Below, one piece after another: positions 52,157-60,264 of a stretch of 64,000 nucleotides of DNA (position 1 is its first letter; every line of letters begins with the position of its first letter). A program made the translations under genes and the position numbers. The stretch is from Streptomyces lavendulae subsp. lavendulae (GTDB lineage: Bacteria; Actinomycetota; Actinomycetes; Streptomycetales; Streptomycetaceae), in NCBI RefSeq assembly GCF_002803845.1, contig NZ_CP024985.1, forward strand, positions 6,831,501-6,895,500, given 5' to 3'. The notes below the pieces were generated by a model that saw only the letters and a list, made by a program, of their open reading frames with translations, did not search any database and was not told the DNA's origin.

Positions 52157-52777
52157 TCAGGCGGCCGGGGCGGCCAGTGAGGGCGGGACGGGCGGGGCCG
52201 ACCGGGTGAGCCGGTGGGTCAGCACGGGCAGCAGTTCCGATACGGGGTGGGGCCGGAACGCGGCGATCCCGGGTGGCGCCGGGGCCAGGGGAACCAGCAG
52301 GTCCGCGGCGGCGGGCAGGCCGGCCGCGGCGTCGGCGCCGACCGCCCCGTGCAGCCACAGCGTCAGCATGTACAGCTCCGGTACGGACAGCAGCCGGGGC
52401 TGGTAGTTCTTGCCGAGCGACTCGGCCTGGCGCAGGGCGCGTTCGGTGGCGGCGACGTAGGGCCCCTCGAAGAAGTGGGAGAAGGCCCACCCGTCCGGGG
52501 TCAGCCGGGTGTCGGCCGCGGCGACGAAGCGGTCGCCGCTGCGGATCAGGAACCGCCATCCGGTCAGCCGGGTGCGCGGCGGCCGGCCGCCCGCCGGGCG
52601 GCCGGACCCGTCGAGCCGGTCGAGCACGTGCACCGGGAGCGGGAGTTCGGCGGTCACCGGCCCTTGGAGCTGGCGCAGGGACGGAGTGTGCGCCTCGTGG
52701 ACGGCGGTGGGGGAACCGAGTGCCGCGAGGACGCTGCGCAGGGCGGGCGCGGGAGCCGGGGGAACATGCAGCGGCAT
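52157..52777 (-). CDS. Hypothetical protein
   Basis: The protein has 206 residues, starting at the ATG at 52777 with GAGAGGCG upstream. It has a Pro/Ala-rich N-terminus, a middle with RLTGWRFLIRSGDRFVAAADT and a conserved-looking FSHFFEGPYVAATERALRQAESL. No family is recognised and there is no membrane segment. Confidence 0.65.
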   Translation of the reverse strand: MPLHVPPAPAPALRSVLAALGSPTAVHEAHTPSLRQLQGPVTAELPLPVHVLDRLDGSGRPAGGRPPRTRLTGWRFLIRSGDRFVAAADTRLTPDGWAFSHFFEGPYVAATERALRQAESLGKNYQPRLLSVPELYMLTLWLHGAVGADAAAGLPAAADLLVPLAPAPPGIAAFRPHPVSELLPVLTHRLTRSAPPVPPSLAAPAA

Positions 52778-53270
52778 GGTGGGTCGCCTCTCACTTGGGA
52801 GACCTGTGGTACGGGGGAAGGTGCGGACGGCGCTGTCGCATTCTGGGGTCAGAGGGGGGCTGAGGGGCAATGGCCGCGCGCCAACTCTCTGCCTCGTTTG
52901 CGGAGTTTATACGACATGTGTTCACGCGGTGTTTCGGCTACCTGTCCTGGCTATTGCCGACAAGGCGCTTACCGGCCCCGCTGTCATGCTATTCATGCCG
53001 GTTGCACGCGAACGGGTCGCGCTGACCTCGGAGGTTACCCGAAGGGCGCTCGGCTGGAAAGCGCCTGTTATCGGGAATCGGCACAGTCGACGCGGAATTT
53101 GCATACGGCGAGTTGCCAGGTGAATGTGCCGAAGCGCCCATCTGGCCATACCGGCGCGCGCTCCCCGGCGGACCGCCCGGCGCGGCGTTATCGATCACGG
53201 GGATGGGCATCATCGACCGTGACGCGCGCCCGGGTGCACCGTTCCGGGCCACACGAGGAGGGACGCTTCG
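52778..53270. other. Long AT-richer intergenic gap
   Basis: This stretch of about 490 bases separates divergent genes and has clearly lower GC between 52900 and 53110 than its surroundings. I see no ORF with plausible codon use and no clear hairpin. It should hold the promoters for both flanking genes. Confidence 0.5.
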
Positions 53271-54806
53271 ATGGGGGAGAAGGTCGTGGCAGGAGGATTC
53301 GACCTGTCCGATCGGCATCGGTATCGGAGGAAGCTCCACGAGTGCCTGGAGGGACTGGAGCGTCTTCTGGCGGAGAAGAGGTTCGATCGGCCCAAGAACA
53401 TGATGGGTCTGGAGATCGAGCTGAATCTCGCGGGTGCCGACGGTTTGCCGCGCATGGTGAATGCACAGGTACTGGAGCGGATTGCGAGCCCCGATTTCCA
53501 GACCGAACTCGGAATGTTCAATCTGGAGGTGAACGTACTCCCGCACCGTCTCGGCGGCCGGGTATTCGACCAGCTCGCGGAAGAGCTGAGCGCGGGGCTG
53601 CACTACGCCCACCGGCAGGCCGCGGAGATCGACGCGGGTGTCGTGATGATCGGCATCCTGCCCACGATCTCGCGGTCCGACCTCGCCCTGGCCAACCTCT
53701 CGGCCGTGGACCGCTACTCGCTGCTCAACGAGCAGATCCTGATGATGCGCGGCGAGGACTTCACCCTCGACATCGACGGGGTGGAGCGGCTGACCTGGAG
53801 CACCGGGTCGATCGTGCCGGAGGCCGCCTGCACCTCCGTACAGCTGCACCTCCAGGTGACCCCGGCGCGGTTCGCGCACGTGTGGAACGCGGCGCAGGCG
53901 GTGACCGCCGTGCAGATAGCCGTGGGCGCCAACTCGCCGTTCCTCTTCGGGCGGGAGCTGTGGCGCGAATCGCGTCCCCCGCTGTTCACCCAGGCCACCG
54001 ACACCCGGCCCCCGGAGCTCCAGGCGCAGGGGGTGCGGCCGCGCACCTGGTTCGGGGAGCGGTGGGTGGACTCGGCGTACGAACTGTTCGCCGAGAACGT
54101 CCGCTTCTTCCCCTCCCTGCTGCCGATCTGCGACGAGGAGGAGCCGCTGCGGGTCCTCGCGGAGGGCGGCGTCCCGAGCCTGCAGGAGCTGGTGCTGCAC
54201 AACGGCACGGTCTACCGCTGGAACCGCCCCGTCTACGGGGTCGCCGACGGGGTGCCGCACCTGCGCGTGGAGAACCGGGTGCTGCCGGCCGGGCCCACCG
54301 TGGCCGACGTCGTCGCCAACGCCGCCTTCTACTACGGGCTCGTACGGACCCTCGCGGACGAGCAGCGCCCCGTGTGGACCCGGATGCCGTTCGCGGAGGC
54401 GGAGGCCAACTTCGACGCGGCCTGCCGCTACGGGATCGACGCGCGGATCCGCTGGCCGCGCCGCGGCCGGGCCGGGGGACTGGTGAGCGTGCCCGCGGTG
54501 CGCCTGGTGCTGGACGAGCTGCTGCCGATGGCCGCGGCCGGACTGGACGCCTGGGGGATCGAGCCCGCCGACCGGGACCTGTACCTCGGGATCATCGAGG
54601 AGCGCTGCCGGCGCCGGGTGAACGGGGCGACCTGGCAGGTGGACACCTACCACCGGGCGCTCGCCGGCGGGCTGGAGCGGGACGCCGCCCTGGCGGCCAC
54701 CACCCGCCGCTACAGCGAGCTGATGCACAAGGGCGACCCGGTCCACACCTGGCCCGTCGGCCTGGAGGAGCAGGAGGTGGACGCCGCCGGGGCCGTCCGG
54801 CGCTGA
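53271..54806 (+). CDS. Glutamate-cysteine ligase-like enzyme
   Basis: The protein has 511 residues. GCS2-type features include MGLEIELNLAGADG near residue 44, FQTELGMFNLEVN near 82 and ACTSVQLHLQV near 186, which carry the metal-binding Glu and Gln residues. In actinobacteria such enzymes include EgtA (gamma-glutamylcysteine for ergothioneine) and uncharacterised paralogues. No egtB-D genes are near, so the exact substrate is open. The ATG at 53271 follows a GAGGAGGG stretch. Confidence 0.85.
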   Translation: MGEKVVAGGFDLSDRHRYRRKLHECLEGLERLLAEKRFDRPKNMMGLEIELNLAGADGLPRMVNAQVLERIASPDFQTELGMFNLEVNVLPHRLGGRVFDQLAEELSAGLHYAHRQAAEIDAGVVMIGILPTISRSDLALANLSAVDRYSLLNEQILMMRGEDFTLDIDGVERLTWSTGSIVPEAACTSVQLHLQVTPARFAHVWNAAQAVTAVQIAVGANSPFLFGRELWRESRPPLFTQATDTRPPELQAQGVRPRTWFGERWVDSAYELFAENVRFFPSLLPICDEEEPLRVLAEGGVPSLQELVLHNGTVYRWNRPVYGVADGVPHLRVENRVLPAGPTVADVVANAAFYYGLVRTLADEQRPVWTRMPFAEAEANFDAACRYGIDARIRWPRRGRAGGLVSVPAVRLVLDELLPMAAAGLDAWGIEPADRDLYLGIIEERCRRRVNGATWQVDTYHRALAGGLERDAALAATTRRYSELMHKGDPVHTWPVGLEEQEVDAAGAVRR

Positions 54807-54892
54807 CCGGTGATCCGCTCCGGCACCCGAGGAGGCAGTATGGGGTGGTCGGAACAGGATGACGCGGTGGGTTCGCGGGACGGGAGTCGGGC

Positions 54893-55693
54893 GTGCGGGC
54901 GGAGCCGGAGCCGATGGTCGGGGAACTGCGCGGGGACGGGCGGCGCGGCCTGCTGCGGACCGAGACGCTGCTCGTGCTCGCGCTGTCGCTGGGCGCGAGC
55001 GGGGTCTCGGCGCTGATCAGCTTCATCGGTTCGCTGACCAAGCCGGGCGGCCTCAAGGACCAGGCGGCCACGCTGAACGGCTCGTACGCGCCCGGGCGGC
55101 CCTGGCTGGACCTGGCCTGGCAGCTGTTCGGGATCGCCTCCGCGCTGGTCCCCGTCCTGCTGGTCGCGCACCTGCTGACCCGCGAGGGCGTGCCGGGGCT
55201 GCGCGTCCTGGGCTTCGACCGGACCCGGCCCGGGTGGGACCTGGCCCGGGGCGCGCTGGTCGCCGCCGGGATCGGGAGCGCCGGACTGGCCTTCTACCTG
55301 GCGGCGCGGGCCTCCGGCTTCAACCTGACGGTGGTGCCGGAGGCGCTGCCCGACGTGTGGTGGAAGTTCCCGGTGCTGATCCTCTCCGCGGTGCAGAACG
55401 CCGTGGTGGAGGAGGTCATCGTGCTGGCCTACCTGCTGCGCAGGCTCGGCCAGCTGGGCTGGTCGCCGATGGCCGCACTGCTCGCCAGCTCCGCCCTGCG
55501 CGGCTCGTACCACCTCTACCAGGGCATCGGCGGGTTCATCGGCAACATGGTGATGGGCGTCGTCTTCGTACTGGCCTACCGCCGCTGGGGCCGGGTGGGC
55601 CCCCTCGTCGTCGCCCACACGCTGCTCGACGTGGTGGCCTTCGCCGGGTACGCGCTGCTCGCGGGGAAGGTGGGCTGGCTGCCCACCCCGTAG
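54893..55693 (+). CDS. CPBP-family intramembrane protease-like protein
   Basis: The protein has 266 residues from the GTG at 54893 (GGGAG upstream), with about seven membrane helices. The CPBP motifs are VVEEVIVLAYLLRRL (E173, E174), RGSYHLYQG (H207) and VVAHTLLDVV (H242, D246). The usual Arg of the EExxxR motif is replaced by Leu (L178). CAAX-protease relatives cut prenylated or membrane proteins, and several bacterial members act in bacteriocin immunity. Confidence 0.82.
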   Translation: MRAEPEPMVGELRGDGRRGLLRTETLLVLALSLGASGVSALISFIGSLTKPGGLKDQAATLNGSYAPGRPWLDLAWQLFGIASALVPVLLVAHLLTREGVPGLRVLGFDRTRPGWDLARGALVAAGIGSAGLAFYLAARASGFNLTVVPEALPDVWWKFPVLILSAVQNAVVEEVIVLAYLLRRLGQLGWSPMAALLASSALRGSYHLYQGIGGFIGNMVMGVVFVLAYRRWGRVGPLVVAHTLLDVVAFAGYALLAGKVGWLPTP

Positions 55694-55702
55694 CCGCCGG
55701 GC

Positions 55703-56521
55703 TCACGGGGCGGTGAGCAGCTCGCCGTCGATCACGGTTACCGCGCGGCCGGTCAGCAGGGTCCGCTCGCCCGCGAGGGTGACCCGGACCAGGCCCCGGC
55801 GGGCTCCGCCCTGCAGGCCGGTCATCTCGGTGCGGCCCAGCCGGGCCGACCAGAACGGGGCCAGGGCGGTGTGGGCGCTGCCCGTCACCGGGTCCTCGTC
55901 GATGCCGTGGACGGGGAAGAAGCCGCGGGAGACGAAGTCGTAGCCGCGGGAGGGGTCCTCGGCCGGGGCGGTGACGATCACGCCGCGGCGGGCGTAGGCG
56001 CGCAGCGCCGCGTGGTCGGGCGCGAGTTCCCGCACGGTCCGCTCGTCGGCCAGCTCCACCAGCAGGTCGCCGATGTGGGCGGCCGTGTCGTGGAGCGAGA
56101 CGATCTCGGCGCCCAGGGCGCGGGCGACCTCGGGGACCGGATCGACCGGGGTCAGCGACGAGGTCGGGAAGTCCATCGTGACCGTGCCGTCCGGGCCCGC
56201 CTCGGCCGTGAGGACCCCGCAGCGCGCCTCGAACCGGATGAGGCCCTTGGCCAGGCCGTTCTCGTTCAGTAGGTGGGCGGTCGCGAGCGTGGCGTGCCCG
56301 CACATGTCGACCTCGCCGGCCGGGGTGAACCAGCGCAGCGCCCAGTCGGCGTCCCCGCCGGGCGGCAGGGGCCGGACGAACGCGGTCTCGGAGAGGTTGA
56401 CCTCGGCCGCGACCTGCTGGAGCCAGTCGTCCGTGGGGAAGGGCCCGTCGAGGACGAGGACCCCGGCGGGGTTGCCGTGGAAGGGGCGGTCGGTGAAGGC
56501 GTCGACGATTCGGATGCGCAT
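55703..56521 (-). CDS. PhzF-family isomerase
   Basis: The protein has 272 residues. PhzF landmarks are FHGNPAGVLVL, the region with LSETAFV, DMCGHATLATAHLL and the C-terminal GIDEDPVTGSAHTALAPFW. The two-domain fold performs proton shifts such as isomerisation. No phenazine genes are near, so the substrate is unknown. The ATG at 56521 has TACGGT 6 nt upstream, suggesting a leaderless transcript. Confidence 0.9.
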   Translation of the reverse strand: MRIRIVDAFTDRPFHGNPAGVLVLDGPFPTDDWLQQVAAEVNLSETAFVRPLPPGGDADWALRWFTPAGEVDMCGHATLATAHLLNENGLAKGLIRFEARCGVLTAEAGPDGTVTMDFPTSSLTPVDPVPEVARALGAEIVSLHDTAAHIGDLLVELADERTVRELAPDHAALRAYARRGVIVTAPAEDPSRGYDFVSRGFFPVHGIDEDPVTGSAHTALAPFWSARLGRTEMTGLQGGARRGLVRVTLAGERTLLTGRAVTVIDGELLTAP

Positions 56522-56551
56522 GGACCGACCGTAGGGGGCCCGCGACGGCGC

Positions 56552-56587
56552 GCACCAAGGCCAATCCGGGACGACTGGCCTTGGTGC
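56552..56587. promoter_or_regulatory. 12-bp inverted repeat upstream of PhzF gene
   Basis: GCACCAAGGCCA (56552-56563) and TGGCCTTGGTGC (56576-56587) are perfect inverted repeats separated by 12 nt. The start-proximal half overlaps TTGGTG, a possible -35 box, 19 nt from the TACGGT box at 56528-56533 (minus strand). It is likely an operator. Confidence 0.6.
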
Positions 56588-56643
56588 GGTAGATCAGTCG
56601 GCCGCGCCCGTTCCGCTCGACTGTCGAAGATAGGTTCCGATAT

Positions 56644-56676
56644 ATCGTTGACGCATCGCGATGGGTCAGCGATAGT
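56644..56676 (+). promoter_or_regulatory. PadR promoter overlapped by a 30-bp palindrome
   Basis: TTGACG (56648-56653), exactly 17 nt, then GATAGT (56671-56676) make a strong promoter. The same bases 56644-56673 form a near-perfect palindrome (centre CATCGCGATG; half-site ATCGTTGAC), so a bound dimer would block polymerase. This is the expected layout for PadR autorepression. Confidence 0.75.
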
Positions 56677-56754
56677 GAAGGAGTCGAAGCGATATCCGCT
56701 ACGGCAACCGCTACGACAGCGGCTGCGACGAGCGATGACGAAAGGAGCGCAGTG

Positions 56755-57369
56755 ATGCGTTCACGTGGACAGCAGGAGCACGGACACGAGCACGGACGGG
56801 GTCACGGCCACTGCGGGCCGGACCGTCGGGAGGAGTTCAGGGGGCTGCGGGCCGCCTTCGGGCCGTTCGGACCGCCCTTCGGCGGCGGGCCCTTCGGTGG
56901 CAGGGGCGGCCGGGGAGGGCCCCGGGGACGGGCGCGGCGCGGTGACGTGCGCGCCTCGATCCTGGCGCTCCTCGCCGACCGGCCGATGCACGGCTACGAG
57001 ATGATCCAGGAGATCGGCGAGCGCAGCGGCGGGGCGTGGAAGCCCAGCCCCGGTTCGGTGTACCCGACCCTCCAACTGCTGGAGGACGAGGGCCTCATCA
57101 CGAGCGCGAGCGAGGGCGGCAAGAAGCTGTTCACGCTCACCGACGCGGGTCGCACCGAGGCGGAATCGGGTCCGGACGCCCCCTGGGCGGATGCCGGACG
57201 CGGCTTCGACTTCGAGGCGATGCACGAGGTCCGCACCGCCGGCGTCGGCCTGATGGAAGCCTTCGGGCAGGTCTTCAAGACCGGCTCGCCCGAGCAGCGG
57301 GAGAAGGCCCTCGCGGTCGTCAACGACGCCCGCAAGAAGCTCTACCTGATCCTGGCCGACGAGCACTGA
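56755..57369 (+). CDS. PadR-family regulator with His/Gly-rich N-terminus
   Basis: The protein has 204 residues from the ATG at 56755 (GGAG 7 nt upstream). The first 65 residues are unusual: rich in His (HGHEHGRGHGH) then Gly, Phe, Pro and Arg. The PadR winged helix follows (about 64-135; ASILALLADRPMHGYEMIQEIGERS and PSPGSVYPTLQLLEDEGLI), then a C-terminal helical dimerisation part. The His-rich tail could bind metal. It is probably autoregulated through the palindrome upstream. Confidence 0.92.
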   Translation: MRSRGQQEHGHEHGRGHGHCGPDRREEFRGLRAAFGPFGPPFGGGPFGGRGGRGGPRGRARRGDVRASILALLADRPMHGYEMIQEIGERSGGAWKPSPGSVYPTLQLLEDEGLITSASEGGKKLFTLTDAGRTEAESGPDAPWADAGRGFDFEAMHEVRTAGVGLMEAFGQVFKTGSPEQREKALAVVNDARKKLYLILADEH

Positions 57370-57395
57370 GCCGGACGCCGGATGCCGGACCTCCC

Positions 57396-57451
57396 GGCAC
57401 ACGCACGGCGCGCCCCGCGAGATCGCTCGCGGGGCGCGCCGTGCGTGTGCC
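57396..57451. terminator. Perfect 26-bp stem, bidirectional terminator
   Basis: Arms 57396-57421 (GGCACACGCACGGCGCGCC onward) and 57426-57451 pair without mismatch around ATCG, between the convergent PadR and SRPBCC genes. Confidence 0.88.
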
Positions 57452-57461
57452 GGGGGCGGGG

Positions 57462-57890
57462 TCAGGCGACCAGGCCGGCCAGCCTGCGCAGGGATTCGTT
57501 CAGGGCGGCGGTCGCGGAGTCCTTGAGCTTGCCCGCCATGAGCGACACGGCGGCGCCCGTGAACTCGCCGTCGATGCGGACCGTGGTGGCGTCGCCGTCC
57601 GGGACGAGGGTGTAGCGGGTCAGCACGGCCACGCCCATCGGGCCCTTGCCGGTGATCGCGAGGACGCGCTGGTCCTCCAGTTCCGAGACGGTCCACAGGA
57701 CCTCGGCGGGGAAGCCCATCATCTTCATGTTCTCGGCGAAGGTGGACCCGATCGCGAGGGTCTCGGGACCGCCCTTCGGGAAGTCGGTGTGGGTCATGCT
57801 CCACTGCCCGTACGCGCCCCAGTCGGTGAGCTGGTCCCAGAGCTTCGCGGCGGGCGCCTCGATGCGTGATTCCGCGGTGACTTCAGCCAT
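57462..57890 (-). CDS. SRPBCC-family protein
   Basis: The protein has 142 residues from the ATG at 57890 (GGGGTGG upstream). It has the START/Bet v1-like pattern VTAESRIEAPAAKLWDQLTDW at the N-terminus and a long C-terminal helix (KLKDSATAALNESLRRLAGL) closing a hydrophobic cavity. It probably binds a small hydrophobic ligand; the ligand is unknown. Confidence 0.87.
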   Translation of the reverse strand: MAEVTAESRIEAPAAKLWDQLTDWGAYGQWSMTHTDFPKGGPETLAIGSTFAENMKMMGFPAEVLWTVSELEDQRVLAITGKGPMGVAVLTRYTLVPDGDATTVRIDGEFTGAAVSLMAGKLKDSATAALNESLRRLAGLVA

Positions 57891-57955
57891 GCGTCCACCC
57901 CTTCTCGTCGGGTTCGTGCGGCGGAAGGTAGTCCCGGCGGACGGAACATTCAATA

Positions 57956-57970
57956 CTGACGACCTGTCAG
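57956..57970. promoter_or_regulatory. Palindrome upstream of SRPBCC gene
   Basis: CTGAC-GACCT-GTCAG, a 5-bp inverted repeat with a 5-nt centre, lies about 65 bases before the SRPBCC start. It resembles TetR-type operators and the site at 21027, but is short. Confidence 0.3.
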
Positions 57971-58061
57971 AAAAGGTGGGTGCCGGACCGGCCGGTACCG
58001 ACTGCGTCTCAACAGGCGTCACCAGCGTGACGCTCCTGACCGGCCCTGCCATGATGGCCCG

Positions 58062-59018
58062 ATGCAAGCGTCAGGGAAGAACGCCGGACTGGGCCTCGCC
58101 CTCGTCTCGGCGTGTGCGTTCGGTGGTTCGGGTGTGGCGGCGAAGCCGCTGATCGAGGCGGGTCTGGACCCGTTGCACGTGGTGTGGCTGAGGGTGGCCG
58201 GGGCGGCTCTGGTGCTGTCCCCGCTGGCCTGGCGGCACCGCGCTCTGGTGCGGCGCAAGCCCCTGCTGCTCGCGGGCTTCGGCCTGGTCGCCGTCGCGGG
58301 CGTGCAGGCCTTCTACTTCGCCTCCCTGTCGCGGATCCCGGTCGGCGTGGCCCTGCTGCTGGAGTACCTGGGCCCGGCCCTGCTGCTCGGCTGGATCCGG
58401 TTCGTCCAGCGCAAGCCGGTGACCCGGGCCGCCGCGGCCGGTGCGGCGGTGGCCGTCGTGGGGCTGGCGTGCGTGGTCCAGATCTGGTCGGGGCTGAGCC
58501 TGGACCCGCTCGGGGTGCTCCTGGGGCTGGCCGCCGCCTGCTGCCAGGCCTTCTACTTCGTCTTCGCCGACCAGGGCACCGACGGGGACGACGTGCCCGA
58601 CCCGATGGGCGTGATCGCGTACGGGATGCTCGTCGGCGCCGTGGTCATGACGGTGCTGGCGCGGCCCTGGGAGATGGACTGGTCCGTGCTCGGCGGGAAC
58701 GCGCTGCTCGGGGACACCGAGGTGCCCGCCCTGGCCCTGCTGGGCTGGGTGGTGCTGGTCGCCACCGTGTTCGCGTACCTGACCGGGGTGGTCTCGGTGC
58801 GCAAGCTCTCCCCGCAGGTGGCGGGTGTGGTGGCCTGCCTGGAGGCGGTCATCGCCACCGTGCTGGCCTGGGTACTGCTGGGCGAACACCTCTCGACCCC
58901 GCAGATCGTGGGCGGCGCGCTGGTGCTCGGCGGGGCCTTCATCGCGCAGTCCTCGCGGCCGGCGCCGCCCGTGGCGCCGGATCCGGCCGTGCCGGCCCCC
59001 GAGACCGCCAGGGCGTAG
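58062..59018 (+). CDS. EamA-family transporter (RhtA-like)
   Basis: The protein has 318 residues with ten membrane helices in two EamA repeats (about 8-140 and 150-290). It has KPLIEAGLDPLHVVWLRVAGAALVL in repeat 1 and QVAGVVACLEAVIATVLAWVLLGE in repeat 2. Such proteins export amino acids or other metabolites by proton exchange. The Pro/Ala-rich tail is cytoplasmic. The ATG at 58062 has no ribosome binding site; CATGAT lies 6 nt upstream, so it may be leaderless. Confidence 0.88.
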   Translation: MQASGKNAGLGLALVSACAFGGSGVAAKPLIEAGLDPLHVVWLRVAGAALVLSPLAWRHRALVRRKPLLLAGFGLVAVAGVQAFYFASLSRIPVGVALLLEYLGPALLLGWIRFVQRKPVTRAAAAGAAVAVVGLACVVQIWSGLSLDPLGVLLGLAAACCQAFYFVFADQGTDGDDVPDPMGVIAYGMLVGAVVMTVLARPWEMDWSVLGGNALLGDTEVPALALLGWVVLVATVFAYLTGVVSVRKLSPQVAGVVACLEAVIATVLAWVLLGEHLSTPQIVGGALVLGGAFIAQSSRPAPPVAPDPAVPAPETARA

Positions 59019-59055
59019 GGCCGGGGCCGACTGGCCGGGGGCGGGGAGCCCCCCG

Positions 59056-59104
59056 TAAGGTGCTGGGCATGCCGTCGACCGTGCTTCCGCCTCCCGCCGC
59101 CTAG
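59056..59104 (+). CDS. Possible leaderless upstream ORF, MPSTVLPPPAA
   Basis: A TAAGGT box (59056-59061) lies 7 nt before an ATG at 59069. The frame encodes 11 residues with three consecutive prolines and stops at 59104. A GC-rich hairpin (CCCGGGGA/TCCCCGGG near 59137-59154) follows before the EamA start at 59221. This layout fits a stalling leader peptide controlling the transporter. It is an inference from layout only. The coordinates include the -10 box. Confidence 0.35.
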
Positions 59105-59220
59105 CGCGGGCGGCCTCCACGCGAACGAGAGACCCGCCCGGGGAGTCCCCGGGCCGGTGAGCGCTGCCCGCGAAGCGATGACCTGCTTCCCTCATCCTTC
59201 ACGCATGCGCGGAGACACAC

Positions 59221-60264
59221 GTGTCGAACCATTCGCCCGCTGCCGGGCGCAGTCTGCTGTACCTCGTCGTCGCCGGAGTCGCCTGGGGCACCGCCGGGGC
59301 GGCGGCCTCCCTCCTCTTCCTGGCCAGTGACCTCGGCCCGGTCGCCCTGTCGTTCTGGCGGTGCGCGGGCGGTCTGGTGGTCCTGCTGGGCGTGCTGGCC
59401 GTACGCCGCGCGGTGCGGGCGCGGCGGGCTCCGCGCGCTTCCCGGGCTGCCCGGCCTTCACCCGCCGTGCGGGCCCCGCGCGTCCCGGTGGTCTCGCTGA
59501 TCGGGACGGGGCTGATGTTCACCCTCTTCCAGGCGGCCTACTTCGCCGCCGTCCGCGACACCGGCCTCGCCGTCGGCACCGTGGTGACCCTAGGGGCGGG
59601 GCCCGTGCTGATCGCGCTGGGCGGCCGGTACTGGATGGGCGAGCGGCTGGGCCGGGGCGGAACGGCCGCCGTCGTCGGCGCGCTGACCGGTCTGGCGGTG
59701 CTGGTGCTGGGCTCCGGCGGCGGCGAGGTGCGGCCGCTCGGGGTCGGCTGGGCAGTGCTGTCGGCCGCCGGGTACGCGGGGATGACCCTGCGGGCACGGT
59801 GGCTGGGGCGGCGCGGGGCCTCCGGGGACCCCCTGGTCACCACCACGTGGTCGGTGGCGGTGGGCACGGTGTGCCTGCTGCCGCTCGCCCTGGTCGAGGG
59901 GCTGCTGCCGCACGCCGCCGACTGGGGCCGGGTGTGCTGGCTGCTGGTCTACGTGGCCACGGTGCCCACCGCCCTCGCCTACGCGCTGTACTTCACCGGC
60001 GCCGCGTCGGTGCGGGCCGCGACCGTGTCGGTGATCATGCTGATCGAGCCGGTCAGCGCGGCGGCGATCGCCGTCGGGGTGCTCGGCGAGCGGCTCACCG
60101 GGGCGGTGGTGCTGGGCACCGTACTGCTGCTCTCGGCGGTGGGCGCGCTGATCGCGGCCGAGGCGCGCGGCCCGCGGGCCGGGTCCGGGGGCGGACCGGT
60201 GGCCCGGGGCGGCCCCGGGCCGGTGGCCGGGACCGCCCCGGAGCCTCAGAGCGCGGCGAGGTAG
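59221..60264 (+). CDS. EamA-family transporter
   Basis: The protein has 347 residues from the GTG at 59221 (GGAG 7-8 nt upstream). It has ten membrane helices in two EamA repeats, with an Arg/Pro-rich loop (about 60-90) between helices 2 and 3. LYFTGAASVRAATVSVIMLIEPVSAAAIAVG is the typical last-helices segment. It is an exporter of unknown substrate. Its 3' end overlaps the convergent FMN-binding gene by 19 bases. Confidence 0.88.
   Translation: MSNHSPAAGRSLLYLVVAGVAWGTAGAAASLLFLASDLGPVALSFWRCAGGLVVLLGVLAVRRAVRARRAPRASRAARPSPAVRAPRVPVVSLIGTGLMFTLFQAAYFAAVRDTGLAVGTVVTLGAGPVLIALGGRYWMGERLGRGGTAAVVGALTGLAVLVLGSGGGEVRPLGVGWAVLSAAGYAGMTLRARWLGRRGASGDPLVTTTWSVAVGTVCLLPLALVEGLLPHAADWGRVCWLLVYVATVPTALAYALYFTGAASVRAATVSVIMLIEPVSAAAIAVGVLGERLTGAVVLGTVLLLSAVGALIAAEARGPRAGSGGGPVARGGPGPVAGTAPEPQSAAR

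Noticed and set aside
55703..56521. Phenazine biosynthesis cluster
   Set aside because: Only a PhzF-fold protein is present. PhzF homologs are common without phenazine genes.
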